Assembly: GCF_020169515.1 (NCBI RefSeq)
Contig: NZ_JAHMHW010000014.1
Span: 62,001 to 126,000, forward strand
DNA: 64,000 bases
Direction of reading: 5' to 3'
DNA from: Paenibacillus vietnamensis
GTDB taxonomy: Bacteria > Bacillota > Bacilli > Paenibacillales > Paenibacillaceae
The translations under genes and the position numbers were made by a program. How positions within the stretch are numbered: position 1 is the stretch's first letter; each line of letters begins with the position of its first letter. Positions 22,728 to 31,464 of the stretch are shown here, piece after piece. The notes under the pieces are model-generated. The model had not been told where the DNA came from. It did not search any database and was given only the letters and a program-made list of their open reading frames with translations.

Positions 22728-24539
22728 ATGAGAATTGGCGGTTTGGCTTCGGGAATGGATACCGATGCTCTTGTAAAACAAATGATGGATGCACAGCGAA
22801 TCCCGCTGGATAAGCTGGCACAGAAAAAACAACTGTTAGAGTGGAAACGCGATGATTACCGGACATTGAATAACAAGATTCTGGAGTTTCGAAATGCCGC
22901 TTTCGATATGAAGCTGCAATCAGGTTATTTAACGAAGAAGGTATCATCATCACAAGAAAGCATTGTCTCTGTAACAAGCTCTGCATCGGCTAGTGAAGGT
23001 CAATATACGATCCAGATCGATAAATTAGCTAAGTCCGCATCTTTAACTTCCGGAGATTTGAGAGGCGCTGCCGGCGGTTCGAAGACAGTTGGTTATTTGG
23101 GATTAGACAGCGATACACAGCTCCAAATTACGGGAGATAAGGGCGCCAAAACGATCGATATCAAAACAACCGATACCATTGACCAATTGGTTTCGGCAAT
23201 CAATCAACAAACCGCTTCTACGGGTGTCAAAGCCACTTACGATTCTACGATGGATCGGCTGTTTTTCACCTCCTCCAAAACAGGGGAGTCTTCGATCATC
23301 GAACTAGAATTAACAAACGGTCAAAATATGAATGATATCCTTGCCCCAGAGGTGAATCAGGGTACTTTAGGCACGAATGGAGCTTTGTCTAAAAATTCAT
23401 TAGTAAACGGAAGTCTCGTCGGCACTGCACAGTTCACGGTTACCTACGATGGTGCAGCATACAATTTTGATGTCACGAACACAACGACTGTCCAGGAATT
23501 AGTCGATCAAATAAATGATGAATTAAGTGATGATGGGCTTGATGTGTCACTAAACAGCAGCGGAAAACTATCCTTCTATAATCGTGATTCCAAAGCGCTT
23601 GCTTTTTCGGATGATCAGCCTGATTCTTCAGTTGTGGAAGCGTTAGGTATTGATACCGGCCTCACGCCTTTGAGTAATTCGACTACCAGCGTCGCAGGCA
23701 CAAATGCAAAGGTCTTCTTCAACGGAATTGAGGCGGAATACGAATCCAATACATTCACGATTGTAGGGATGACTTTTACAGCCAAGCAAGAGGGCGGCAG
23801 CACTGTCGATATTGGGGTCACGCAGGATACCGATAAAATTGTTGAGACGATTAAAACATTTGTCGAAAAATACAATTCGCTCATTGATGAAGTCAACAAA
23901 GAATTGTCGGAGAAGCGCTACAGGGATTTCCAACCGTTGACCGATGCTCAGCGAGAAGAAATGGACGAAGACGAGATCAAAAAGTGGGAAGAACGCGCGA
24001 GAAGCGGGATGCTGACCAATGATAATTTGTTATCGAATGGCCTTAATTCTCTGCGCCGCGCCTTATCTGACTCGGTGAATGGACTGCCTGCAGGACAACT
24101 GAAGAGCTTGGCTGAAATCGGGATTTCCAACAGTAATATAAGCGGGGGAGGCATTACAGGATCCTATTCGGACCGCGGAAAGCTGTACATCGACGAAACC
24201 AAGCTGAAAAAAGCTCTAACGGATAACCCCGAAGAAGTAATGGCGCTATTTACGACGGACGGCGCCAGCGATTCCAATGACGGCATTGCTACCCGTTTGT
24301 ACGACAAAGCCTCCGCTTTGTTTAAGCAAATTACCGATAAAGCAGGAACAACCACTTCTGTAGATACGCAATTTTTGATGGGCAAAGAAAACAAGCAGAT
24401 AACCGAGCAAATGTCCCGACTCGAAGCGAGACTTCTGGACCTGGAAAACCGCTACTACAAGCAATTCACCGCAATGGAAAAATATATCAGCCAAATGAAT
24501 TCCCAAAGCGACTGGCTGTACCAACAATTCAGCTCCTAG
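22728..24539 (+). CDS. fliD: Flagellar filament cap protein FliD
   Basis: This 603-residue FliD (HAP2) forms the cap under which flagellin polymerises. The N-terminus MRIGGLASGMDTDALVKQMMDAQRIPLDKLAQKKQ and the C-terminal coiled-coil end (EARLLDLENRYYKQFTAMEKYISQMNSQSDWLYQQFSS) are characteristic. The central domains include long variable parts. The ATG at 22728 has AGAGGAG 9 bases upstream; an upstream GTG at 22719 overlaps that site and is rejected. Confidence 0.97.
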   Translation: MRIGGLASGMDTDALVKQMMDAQRIPLDKLAQKKQLLEWKRDDYRTLNNKILEFRNAAFDMKLQSGYLTKKVSSSQESIVSVTSSASASEGQYTIQIDKLAKSASLTSGDLRGAAGGSKTVGYLGLDSDTQLQITGDKGAKTIDIKTTDTIDQLVSAINQQTASTGVKATYDSTMDRLFFTSSKTGESSIIELELTNGQNMNDILAPEVNQGTLGTNGALSKNSLVNGSLVGTAQFTVTYDGAAYNFDVTNTTTVQELVDQINDELSDDGLDVSLNSSGKLSFYNRDSKALAFSDDQPDSSVVEALGIDTGLTPLSNSTTSVAGTNAKVFFNGIEAEYESNTFTIVGMTFTAKQEGGSTVDIGVTQDTDKIVETIKTFVEKYNSLIDEVNKELSEKRYRDFQPLTDAQREEMDEDEIKKWEERARSGMLTNDNLLSNGLNSLRRALSDSVNGLPAGQLKSLAEIGISNSNISGGGITGSYSDRGKLYIDETKLKKALTDNPEEVMALFTTDGASDSNDGIATRLYDKASALFKQITDKAGTTTSVDTQFLMGKENKQITEQMSRLEARLLDLENRYYKQFTAMEKYISQMNSQSDWLYQQFSS

Positions 24540-24550
24540 GAGGCTAACAC

Positions 24551-24979
24551 ATGCAACTGCAGCAGCAAAGAAATAAGTATTTGGAAACGACGGTTCAGAC
24601 CGCTTCGCCGGCTCAATTGCTTATTATGCTGTACGACGGCGCCATTCGTTTTTGCCGCAGAGGAATTGAAGCGATTAAAGAACAGAATTACGCCGATGCG
24701 AATACGAACTTGCTCAAAGTTCAGAACATTATCAGCGAATTCATTATTACGATAGATCGTTCCTCCCCCATATCCGAAAACTTGATCAGACTCTATGAAT
24801 ATTTTAATCTGCGCTTGATTGAAGCCAATATGAAGAAGGACGTGGAGTCAGCCGAGGAAGTGCTTGGCTATCTGATCGATCTTAAAGAAACCTGGATTCA
24901 AACGGCAAAACAATCCAATCTACTGGCAGGGCAACCTAATGCAGCAGCATTTGCAGCGACTCGTTCAACTGTCGTCTGA
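24551..24979 (+). CDS. fliS: Flagellin chaperone FliS
   Basis: This 142-residue FliS binds the C-terminus of flagellin and keeps it unfolded for export. The family pattern YLETTVQTASPAQLLIMLYDGAIRFCRRGIEAI is clear. AGGAGG lies 9 bases before the ATG. The 3' end overlaps fliT by 41 bases. In B. subtilis FliS also interacts with FliW and FlgM. Confidence 0.97.
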   Translation: MQLQQQRNKYLETTVQTASPAQLLIMLYDGAIRFCRRGIEAIKEQNYADANTNLLKVQNIISEFIITIDRSSPISENLIRLYEYFNLRLIEANMKKDVESAEEVLGYLIDLKETWIQTAKQSNLLAGQPNAAAFAATRSTVV

Positions 24980-25277
24980 GCTGGTCCGGAACCTGGACGG
25001 ATGCGGGATGGAGGAGATCGAAGCCTACATGGAGGAGAGGGGACGGATCTTCGTGCGGCTTAAGCAGTTCACTCCAGATTCAGCATCGGCTCATCAGAAT
25101 CGGGAGCTCGTGGCCAGCATGATCCAAATGGATCGCGTCATCACCGGCAGAATGATGAATCTGCGCGATGAAGCGAACCGGGAGCTGAACAAGCTCAGCA
25201 GGTCCAAAAGAACAAAAGCGATGTACGATTCCGGCCCATACGGAGACGAAAGCTTGTTCTTCGATACCAAGCGATAA
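24939..25277 (+). CDS. fliT: Flagellar protein FliT
   Basis: This 112-residue, helical, charged protein follows fliS as FliT does in related genomes. FliT-type proteins act as export chaperones, mainly for FliD. The start at 24939 lies inside fliS and has only a weak GCAGGG upstream. A shorter form from the ATG near 25008 (MEEIEAYMEERG) cannot be excluded. The family is weakly conserved, so position is a main argument. A strong terminator follows. Confidence 0.78.
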   Translation: MQQHLQRLVQLSSELVRNLDGCGMEEIEAYMEERGRIFVRLKQFTPDSASAHQNRELVASMIQMDRVITGRMMNLRDEANRELNKLSRSKRTKAMYDSGPYGDESLFFDTKR

Positions 25278-25304
25278 TCCGCAATTTTGATGCAGCATGT
25301 ATAG

Positions 25305-25328
25305 CCGCCCAAGGGCGGCTTTTCCTTT
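25305..25328 (+). terminator. Terminator of the fliD operon
   Basis: AGCCGCCC and GGGCGGCT form an 8-bp GC-rich stem with a 2-base loop, followed by TTTCCTTTT. It ends the flagellar block. Confidence 0.9.
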
Positions 25329-25433
25329 TGTCGAAAAGGTACCTTTTACAAATAATTAATCCGACATTTCGACACGATCCGCCAACCGAAAACCCTTGTC
25401 CTGTCTAATATGAATTCGCTTACAAGAAATAGT

Positions 25434-25463
25434 TTGACAATTCCGTGAAGTGGGTGTTATAGT
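25434..25463 (+). promoter_or_regulatory. Sigma-A promoter of the cold-shock gene
   Basis: A perfect TTGACA (25434-25439) and TATAGT (25458-25463) are separated by 18 bases. The leader to the cspB start is about 55 bases. Confidence 0.8.
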
Positions 25464-25525
25464 CAATTTGTGGGTTATACATTGAGATGCCTCACAGTAT
25501 TTGAAGATGAAGGGAATGTTTGCAG

Positions 25526-25723
25526 ATGCAAGGTAAAGTAAAATGGTTCAACGCAGAGAAGGGTTATGGATTTATCGAGACTGAGCAAGGCGGCGACGTA
25601 TTTGTTCACTTCTCCGCAATCCAAACCGAAGGTTTCAAAACGCTCGAAGAAGGCCAATCGGTTGAATTCGATATCGTTGAAGGCGCTCGTGGCCCACAAG
25701 CTGCTAACGTTGTAAAACTGTAA
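25526..25723 (+). CDS. cspB: Cold-shock protein (CspB/CspD type)
   Basis: This 65-residue single OB-fold protein binds single-stranded nucleic acid. Both RNA-binding motifs are present: KGYGFIE (RNP1) and VFVHFS (RNP2). The protein starts MQGKVKWFNAEKGYGF. ATG at 25526 is chosen over an in-frame TTG six bases earlier, because it gives the standard family length. The gene has its own promoter and terminator. The exact paralogue (B, C or D) cannot be decided. Confidence 0.95.
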   Translation: MQGKVKWFNAEKGYGFIETEQGGDVFVHFSAIQTEGFKTLEEGQSVEFDIVEGARGPQAANVVKL

Positions 25724-25775
25724 TTATTGGCTGATCAGCCAAACTATAGGGATCAACTTACAAAGTGACCTACAC

Positions 25776-25803
25776 AAGCTCCGGTTCATCCGGGGCTTTT
25801 TTC
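25776..25803 (+). terminator. Terminator of cspB
   Basis: AAGCTCCGG and CCGGGGCTT pair with one mismatch around TTCAT and are followed by six T. Confidence 0.85.
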
Positions 25804-25905
25804 TGTTCTGTGGCAGGCATGCTGTCGTAATATTGGAAGCGCTGCCGAAACTCTACGAATCTTAAAATTTTTTTATCTGAAAATTCGAAATAAACTAAAA
25901 ACAAT

Positions 25906-25935
25906 TTTACTCCGCGCCTGTGCATATGTTATAAT
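25906..25935 (+). promoter_or_regulatory. Candidate promoter of hpf
   Basis: A perfect TATAAT (25930-25935) has a moderate TTTACT 18 bases upstream. It lies 26 bases before the hpf start. Stress sigma factors drive hpf in B. subtilis; I see no clear sigma-B or sigma-H box here. Confidence 0.5.
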
Positions 25936-25961
25936 AAGGGCATGTAAAGGAGGAGTTCCCC

Positions 25962-26510
25962 ATGAATTACAACATTCGAGGTCAACGCTTTCAAGTTACT
26001 GATGCTTTGAGAGAGTACACCGAAAAGAAACTCAGCCGATTGGAAAAGTTTTTTGAAGAACCAATCGCCTCCGAAATCACCGTTACCTTATCCGTAACCA
26101 AAGGTAAACATACCGTCGAGGTTACGATTCCTCTCACCGGCGTCATGCTTCGGGCCGAGGAGAAGAGCGAGGATATGTACGCTTCAATTGATCTTGTTGT
26201 GGACAAACTCGAACGGCAAATACGCAAACATAAGACGAAAGTAAATCGCAAGTTCCGACAGGGCAGCGGGGTACGCGCTTTGTTCAAGGAAGAAGGCTCG
26301 GCAGTCGGCGTTCTCGAGCAGGAAGAAGAGGACCTGGAGCTGGTTCGGACCAAACGCTTCGCTTTGAAGCCGATGGACGTGGAGGAAGCGATTTTACAGA
26401 TGAATATGGTTGGACATAACTTCTTCGTGTTCTCTAATGTCGACAGCAAAGAAGTAAGCGTTGTCTATAAACGGAGCGACGGGAAGTACGGATTAATCGA
26501 GCAAGGCTAA
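25962..26510 (+). CDS. hpf: Ribosome hibernation promoting factor, long form
   Basis: This 182-residue protein is the long HPF (YvyD) that dimerises 70S ribosomes into inactive 100S particles in stationary phase. The N-terminal YfiA-like domain (MNYNIRGQRFQVTDALREYTEKKLSRLEKFF) and the C-terminal dimerisation domain (RTKRFALKPMDVEEAILQMNMVGHNFFVF) are both intact. AAAGGAGGAG precedes the ATG. Its position between the flagellar genes and secA is conserved in Bacillus relatives. Confidence 0.97.
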   Translation: MNYNIRGQRFQVTDALREYTEKKLSRLEKFFEEPIASEITVTLSVTKGKHTVEVTIPLTGVMLRAEEKSEDMYASIDLVVDKLERQIRKHKTKVNRKFRQGSGVRALFKEEGSAVGVLEQEEEDLELVRTKRFALKPMDVEEAILQMNMVGHNFFVFSNVDSKEVSVVYKRSDGKYGLIEQG

Positions 26511-26535
26511 ACGCACTCATTACTTAATTCATGAA

Positions 26536-26570
26536 GAGCCTTTTCTCCTTAAGGGGAGAGAGGCTTTTTT
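26536..26570 (+). terminator. Terminator of hpf
   Basis: GAGCC and GGCTT-type outer pairs enclose CTCC/GGGGAG and are followed by a six-T run. Confidence 0.8.
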
Positions 26571-26587
26571 ATTTCCAGCAACCCTCG

Positions 26588-26616
26588 TTGCGGCAAGGTC
26601 GACAAACTGATACAAT
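26588..26616 (+). promoter_or_regulatory. Candidate sigma-A promoter of secA
   Basis: TTGCGG (26588-26593) and TACAAT (26611-26616) are separated by 17 bases, just after the hpf terminator and 38 bases before the secA start. Confidence 0.5.
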
Positions 26617-26653
26617 TTAAGGAATTGAGGCGTCATTACGAAAGGGGAAACTT

Positions 26654-29164
26654 ATGCTCGGAATAGTGAAAAAGATATTCGGTGACCAAAACGAGCGCGA
26701 AGTAAAACGGCTCCAACGGACGGTAGATGAGATAAATGCAATGGAATCTAATTTTACAAGTCTGTCGGATGAAGCGCTTTGCGCCAAAACCGAAGAATTC
26801 AAAGCGAGAATCGAAAAAGGCGAGACGCTGGACAAGCTGCTCCCGGAAGCTTTTGCAACAGTAAGAGAAGCTTCGAAGCGGACGCTTGGCATGCGTCATT
26901 TTGACGTTCAGCTGATGGGCGGCATGGTGCTGCACGAAGGCAAAATCGCGGAGATGAGAACCGGTGAAGGTAAGACGCTCGTCGCTACGCTCCCGACTTA
27001 TCTGAATGCGCTGCTCGGCAAAGGCGTTCACGTCATTACGGTGAACGGCTACCTGGCTCAGCGCGACAGCGAGATTATGGGCAAGCTGTACAACTTCCTC
27101 GGCATGTCGGTAGGCTGCAACCTGCACGGCCTGTCGCATGACGAGAAGCAAGCGGCTTACGCCTGCGACATTACGTACGGAACGAACAACGAGTTCGGCT
27201 TTGACTACTTACGCGACAATATGGTGCTGTACAAGGAACAAATGGTTCAGCGCCCTCTCTATTACTCCATCATTGACGAGGTGGACTCGATTCTGGTCGA
27301 CGAAGCGCGTACGCCGCTTATTATTTCCGGCCAGGCTGCGAAATCGACGGAGCTGTATTTTGCAGCTGACCGGTTTGTCGGCCGGTTGAACGAAGAGGAA
27401 GACTACACGATCGATATCAAGCTTCGCAGCGTTATGCTGACGGAGTCCGGCGTGGAGAAAGCTGAAAAAGCATTCCATATCGAGAATCTGTTCGACCATG
27501 CGAACGTGCTGCTTAACCACCATATTCAGCAGGCGCTCAAGGCGAACGTTATTATGAAGCGCGACGTCGATTACGTCGTCCAGGACGACGAGGTTGTCAT
27601 CGTCGATGAATTTACGGGCCGTCTCATGCAAGGCCGCCGTTACAGCGACGGCTTGCACCAGGCGATCGAGGCGAAGGAGCAACTGAAGGTTCAGAACGAG
27701 AGCATGACGCTCGCGACGATTACGTTCCAGAACTATTTCCGGATGTACCGCAAGCTGTCCGGCATGACCGGTACGGCGAAAACCGAGGAAGAGGAATTCA
27801 AACGGATTTACGGTCTGGACGTTATTCAGGTGCCTACGAACCGTGCGATGATCCGTAAGGATATCGCTGACGTGGTATACAAAACCGAGAAGGGCAAATT
27901 TAATGCGGTAGTCGAGGAGATTGTCAAACGCCACGCGAATAATCAACCGGTGCTGGTCGGTACGATCTCGATCGAAAATTCCGAGAAGCTGTCGGAGCTG
28001 CTGAAACGCAAAGGCGTCGCACATAAGGTACTGAATGCGAAGTTCCATGCGGAGGAAGCGGAAATTATATCCCGCGCGGGACAAGCCGGTGCGGTGACGA
28101 TCGCGACGAACATGGCCGGACGCGGTACGGATATTTTGCTGGGTGAGACAGTTGCGGAACTGGGCGGCCTGCATATTATCGGTACGGAGCGCCATGAAAG
28201 CCGCCGGATCGATAATCAGCTGCGCGGACGTGCCGGCCGTCAAGGCGACCCGGGCTCGTCGCAGTTCTACTTGTCGCTTGAAGACGAGTTGATGCGCCGT
28301 TTCGGTTCCGAGAATATTATGGGCATGATGGACCGTCTCGGTTTGGATGAGGATCAGCCGATCGAAAGCCGCATGATTTCCAGAGCGATCGAATCCGCGC
28401 AAAAGCGCGTAGAGGGCAACAACTTCGATATCCGGAAAGTCGTTCTTCAGTATGACGATGTGATGAACCAGCAGCGTGAGGTTATTTACAAGCAGCGCCG
28501 CGAAATACTAGGCTCGGAGAATATCCGTCAAGAGGTTATGGATATGATCAAGCCGGTCATCGAACGGATCGTCGAAGCTCATTGCTCGGAGGACATTCCG
28601 GAGGAGTGGGATCTTCAGGCAATCGTCGATTACGCTCACGCCAACTTCCTGGAGGAAGGTGCGCTCTCGAAGGACGAGCTGTGGGGTAAAGAGAAAGACG
28701 AAATGATCGAATATATCTACAATGAAGTTTCCGCAAGCTACGATGAGCGCGAAGCGGCGCTTGGGCCGGAAACGATGCGCGAGTTTGAGAAGGTCGTTGT
28801 GCTTCGCGCTGTAGACAGCAAATGGATGGATCACATCGACGCGATGGACCAGCTGCGCCAAGGCATTCACTTGCGCGCTTACGGCGGTACGGATCCGCTC
28901 CGCGAGTACCAGTTCGAAGGCTTCGAAATGTTCAAGGAAATGATCGAGAGCATTCAGGAGGAAGTCGCGAAATATATTATGAAAGCCCGCGTAGAGAGCA
29001 ATCTGGAGCGTCAAGAGGTGGCGAAAGGCCAGACGTCGACGACCAGCGGCGGCGGAGAATCGTCCGAGAAGCGCCCGGCCAAGCGCAAAGATATGGTAGG
29101 GCGGAATGACGCTTGTCCATGCGGCAGCGGCAAAAAGTACAAGCAGTGCCACGGTGCGCAGTAA
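26654..29164 (+). CDS. secA: Preprotein translocase ATPase SecA
   Basis: This 836-residue SecA drives proteins through the SecYEG channel. Visible features are the nucleotide-binding MRTGEGKTLVATLP motif (~100), DEVDSILVDEARTPLIISG (~209-227), TNMAGRGTDILLG (~488-500) and the C-terminal zinc-binding CPCGSGKKYKQCHG (~821-834). Length matches B. subtilis SecA. AAGGGGAAA precedes the ATG. prfB follows after ~120 bases, the conserved secA-prfB order. Confidence 0.98.
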   Translation: MLGIVKKIFGDQNEREVKRLQRTVDEINAMESNFTSLSDEALCAKTEEFKARIEKGETLDKLLPEAFATVREASKRTLGMRHFDVQLMGGMVLHEGKIAEMRTGEGKTLVATLPTYLNALLGKGVHVITVNGYLAQRDSEIMGKLYNFLGMSVGCNLHGLSHDEKQAAYACDITYGTNNEFGFDYLRDNMVLYKEQMVQRPLYYSIIDEVDSILVDEARTPLIISGQAAKSTELYFAADRFVGRLNEEEDYTIDIKLRSVMLTESGVEKAEKAFHIENLFDHANVLLNHHIQQALKANVIMKRDVDYVVQDDEVVIVDEFTGRLMQGRRYSDGLHQAIEAKEQLKVQNESMTLATITFQNYFRMYRKLSGMTGTAKTEEEEFKRIYGLDVIQVPTNRAMIRKDIADVVYKTEKGKFNAVVEEIVKRHANNQPVLVGTISIENSEKLSELLKRKGVAHKVLNAKFHAEEAEIISRAGQAGAVTIATNMAGRGTDILLGETVAELGGLHIIGTERHESRRIDNQLRGRAGRQGDPGSSQFYLSLEDELMRRFGSENIMGMMDRLGLDEDQPIESRMISRAIESAQKRVEGNNFDIRKVVLQYDDVMNQQREVIYKQRREILGSENIRQEVMDMIKPVIERIVEAHCSEDIPEEWDLQAIVDYAHANFLEEGALSKDELWGKEKDEMIEYIYNEVSASYDEREAALGPETMREFEKVVVLRAVDSKWMDHIDAMDQLRQGIHLRAYGGTDPLREYQFEGFEMFKEMIESIQEEVAKYIMKARVESNLERQEVAKGQTSTTSGGGESSEKRPAKRKDMVGRNDACPCGSGKKYKQCHGAQ

Positions 29165-29286
29165 AAGCTTTAGGAGAGCGGCGAGCGAGCGTAGTCAGGG
29201 AATGAGGGATTCGGGCTGCGCCGGCCACACTTTTAGCCGCCTAAGCATACGATAGGGAAAAATGATTTTGAGGTGAAGCGTACGCT

Positions 29287-30394
29287 ATGATAGATATAAC
29301 GGTGAAGCAAGACCTGCGTGAAATGGCGGGGCGTCTCCAAGAGCTCAGGGGGTCTCTTTGACTTAGATATTAAGCAAGAGATGATCGCGAACTTCGAGGA
29401 AAAAATGACGATGCCCGACTTTTGGGACGATAACGACAAAGCGCAGAGCATCATTTCCGAGCTCAACGCGGTCAAATCGGTCGTCGAGCAGTACGGCCGG
29501 CTGAACGCCGATCTGGAAGACCTGCAGATGATGCTGGAGCTGGCGGAGGAAGAAAGCGACGAATCGCTGGAAGCCGAGGTCGTGGAAGGCGTGCAGGCCT
29601 TGGTAAGCAAAGTAAGCGAGTTTGAGCTTCAGCTGCTGCTGAATCAGCCTTACGACAAGCTGAATGCGATTTTCGAGCTGCATCCGGGTGCGGGCGGCAC
29701 GGAGTCCCAGGACTGGGGGCTTATGCTGTACCGGATGTACACGCGCTGGGCGGAGAAGCGCGGCTTCAAGGTGGAGCTGCTGGACTATCAGCCTGGGGAT
29801 GAAGCGGGCATTAAGAGCGTAACGATGCTTATCAAAGGGTACAACGCTTACGGTTACTTGAAGGCGGAGAAAGGCGTGCACCGGCTGGTGCGCATCTCGC
29901 CGTTCGATTCGGCCGGGCGTCGCCATACGTCTTTTGCTTCCGTCGACGTGGTGCCCGAAATCGATGACAGCATCGAGATCGAGATCCGAAGTGAGGATTT
30001 GAAAATCGATACGTACCGCGCCAGCGGCGCGGGCGGCCAGCACGTCAATAAGACGGAGTCGGCCATCCGGATAACGCATATCCCGACAGGCATCGTCGTA
30101 GCCTGCCAGCAGGAGCGGTCGCAAATCCAGAACCGCGAACGGGCGATGAATATGCTTCGCTCCAAGCTGTATGAACGGCGCATCGAGGAGCAAATGAAGG
30201 AGCTGGCGGAAATCCGCGGCGAGCAATCGGATATCGCCTGGGGGAGCCAGATCCGTTCCTATGTGTTTCACCCGTACAGCATGGTGAAGGACCACCGCAC
30301 ATCCGTCGAGACGGGCAATGTCGGTGCGGTCATGGACGGCGATTTGGACGCTTTTATCGACGGTTATCTGCGCAGCCAGATTCGACATGAATAA
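29287..30394 (+). CDS. prfB: Peptide chain release factor 2, with programmed +1 frameshift
   Basis: RF2 ends translation at UGA and UAA. The true start is ATG 29287, with GAGGTG upstream. After 24 codons the frame meets TGA at 29359-29361, and the ribosome must slip +1 to read GAC and continue to 30394, giving 368 residues. The second frame alone, read from ATG 29318, gives a misleading N-terminus. The RF2 stop-recognition motif SPF (RISPFDSAGRR) and the hydrolysis motif GGQ (GAGGQHVNK) are present. Length agrees with other RF2 proteins. Confidence 0.97.
29347..29362 (+). promoter_or_regulatory. RF2 autoregulatory frameshift site
   Basis: AGGGGG-TCT-CTT-TGA-C has all elements of the prfB site: a Shine-Dalgarno-like AGGGGG, a 3-base spacer, the slippery CTT codon and a UGA stop followed by C. 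Low RF2 lets the ribosome pause and shift, so RF2 controls its own synthesis. Confidence 0.97.
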
Positions 30395-30428
30395 AGCATG
30401 ATATCGTTAGAACATGCATAGCTTTGGC

Positions 30429-30470
30429 GAAGAGTTCCAACACTGAAGAAGTGTGGGACTCTTCTTTTTT
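30429..30470 (+). terminator. Terminator of prfB
   Basis: GAAGAGT (30429-30435) pairs with ACTCTTC (30458-30464), with an inner ACACT/AGTGT helix, followed by six T. Confidence 0.9.
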
Positions 30471-30500
30471 GCGGCAAATGAGACTAGGGGGATGAACGGC

Positions 30501-31397
30501 ATGGCGGATACCGGTACTGGCTCCACTGCCAAAAGAAGAAAAGGAGGGAGGCCGCTGAGCCCGAGGACGCAGTCGGTGTGGAGCGTCGTTCAGCTGCTGC
30601 TCGGCTCGGTAATCGTGGCCGTCAGCTTTAATATGTTCCTGGTGCCGAACGGCATCGCTTCCGGCGGGGTGTCGGGCGTGTCGATTTTGGTCCAGCGGCT
30701 TGCGGGAGTGATGCCGGCGGTTACGCAGTGGGCGATCAACATTCCGTTGTTCGTCGCGGGGGTGTGGCTGCTCGGCAGGCGCTTTGCGTTAAAAACGGCG
30801 CTTGGTTCGATTTTGCTGCCGTTATTCGTGCTGCTGACAGCACACGTAGCTTCGCCGACGGACAACCCGCTGCTCGCCGCCATTTATGGCGGAATCGGGG
30901 TAGGGCTCGGTCTCGGCTTGGTGTTCCGCGGCGGCGGCTCGACGGGGGGCGTCGATTTGGCGGCGCAAATTTTGCACAGGTATACGGGGCTTCCGCTTAG
31001 TCTGGCGGTTGTATGTTTTGACGGCTGTGTGATTGCGGCTGCGGGGCTGATTATCTCGCCGGAGGTGGCACTTTATGCGCTGATCGGTCTGTTCGTAACG
31101 AGCAAAACGATCGACTTCGTGCAGAACGGGCTGCAGCTTTCAAAGGTAGCATTTATTATAAGCGATCATTCTGAAGAAGTGGCGGCAGCCATTTTGCACG
31201 ATTTGGACCGAGGCTTGACTCGGCTGGACGGCCACGGCGGGTATACGGGCGCAGGCCGGACGGTGCTGATGGTGGTCGTCGGGCAAAACGAGGTTTCAAA
31301 GCTGAAGCAGTTGGTGCGGTCGATCGATCCTGGGGCGTTTGTCATTATCAGCAATACGGCCGAGGTGCTTGGGCAGGGGTTTAAGCTGGAGAGTTGA
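30501..31397 (+). CDS. YitT family membrane protein (YvjA-like)
   Basis: This 298-residue protein has five to six hydrophobic segments (for example LLLGSVIVAVSFNMFLVPNGIASGGVSGVS) and a C-terminal cytoplasmic DUF2179 domain (KVAFIISDHSEEVAAAILHDLDRGLTRLDGHGGYTGAGRTVLMVVV). This is the YitT/YvjA architecture. The function of the family is unknown. ATG 30501 is preferred because AGGGGG ends 9 bases before it; an ATG at 30492 would abut that site. B. subtilis carries yvjA in the same neighbourhood. Confidence 0.9.
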   Translation: MADTGTGSTAKRRKGGRPLSPRTQSVWSVVQLLLGSVIVAVSFNMFLVPNGIASGGVSGVSILVQRLAGVMPAVTQWAINIPLFVAGVWLLGRRFALKTALGSILLPLFVLLTAHVASPTDNPLLAAIYGGIGVGLGLGLVFRGGGSTGGVDLAAQILHRYTGLPLSLAVVCFDGCVIAAAGLIISPEVALYALIGLFVTSKTIDFVQNGLQLSKVAFIISDHSEEVAAAILHDLDRGLTRLDGHGGYTGAGRTVLMVVVGQNEVSKLKQLVRSIDPGAFVIISNTAEVLGQGFKLES

Positions 31398-31409
31398 AGG
31401 GGACGGAGG

Positions 31410-31453
31410 AAAAAAGGATACAAGCAACACAGATCGCATGTTGGCTTGTATCC
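31410..31453 (-). terminator. Terminator of the Rpn-type gene
   Basis: On the minus strand GGATACAAGC pairs perfectly with GCTTGTATCC and is followed by a T-run (plus-strand A-run 31410-31415). Confidence 0.85.
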
Positions 31454-31464
31454 GTAGGATCATT

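Noticed and set aside
29318..29359. ATG 29318 as the RF2 start
   Set aside because: It lies in the shifted frame, has no ribosome site, and gives an N-terminus unlike RF2.
29287..29361. Premature stop suggesting a prfB pseudogene
   Set aside because: The stop is the conserved UGA of the RF2 autoregulatory frameshift and all site elements are intact.
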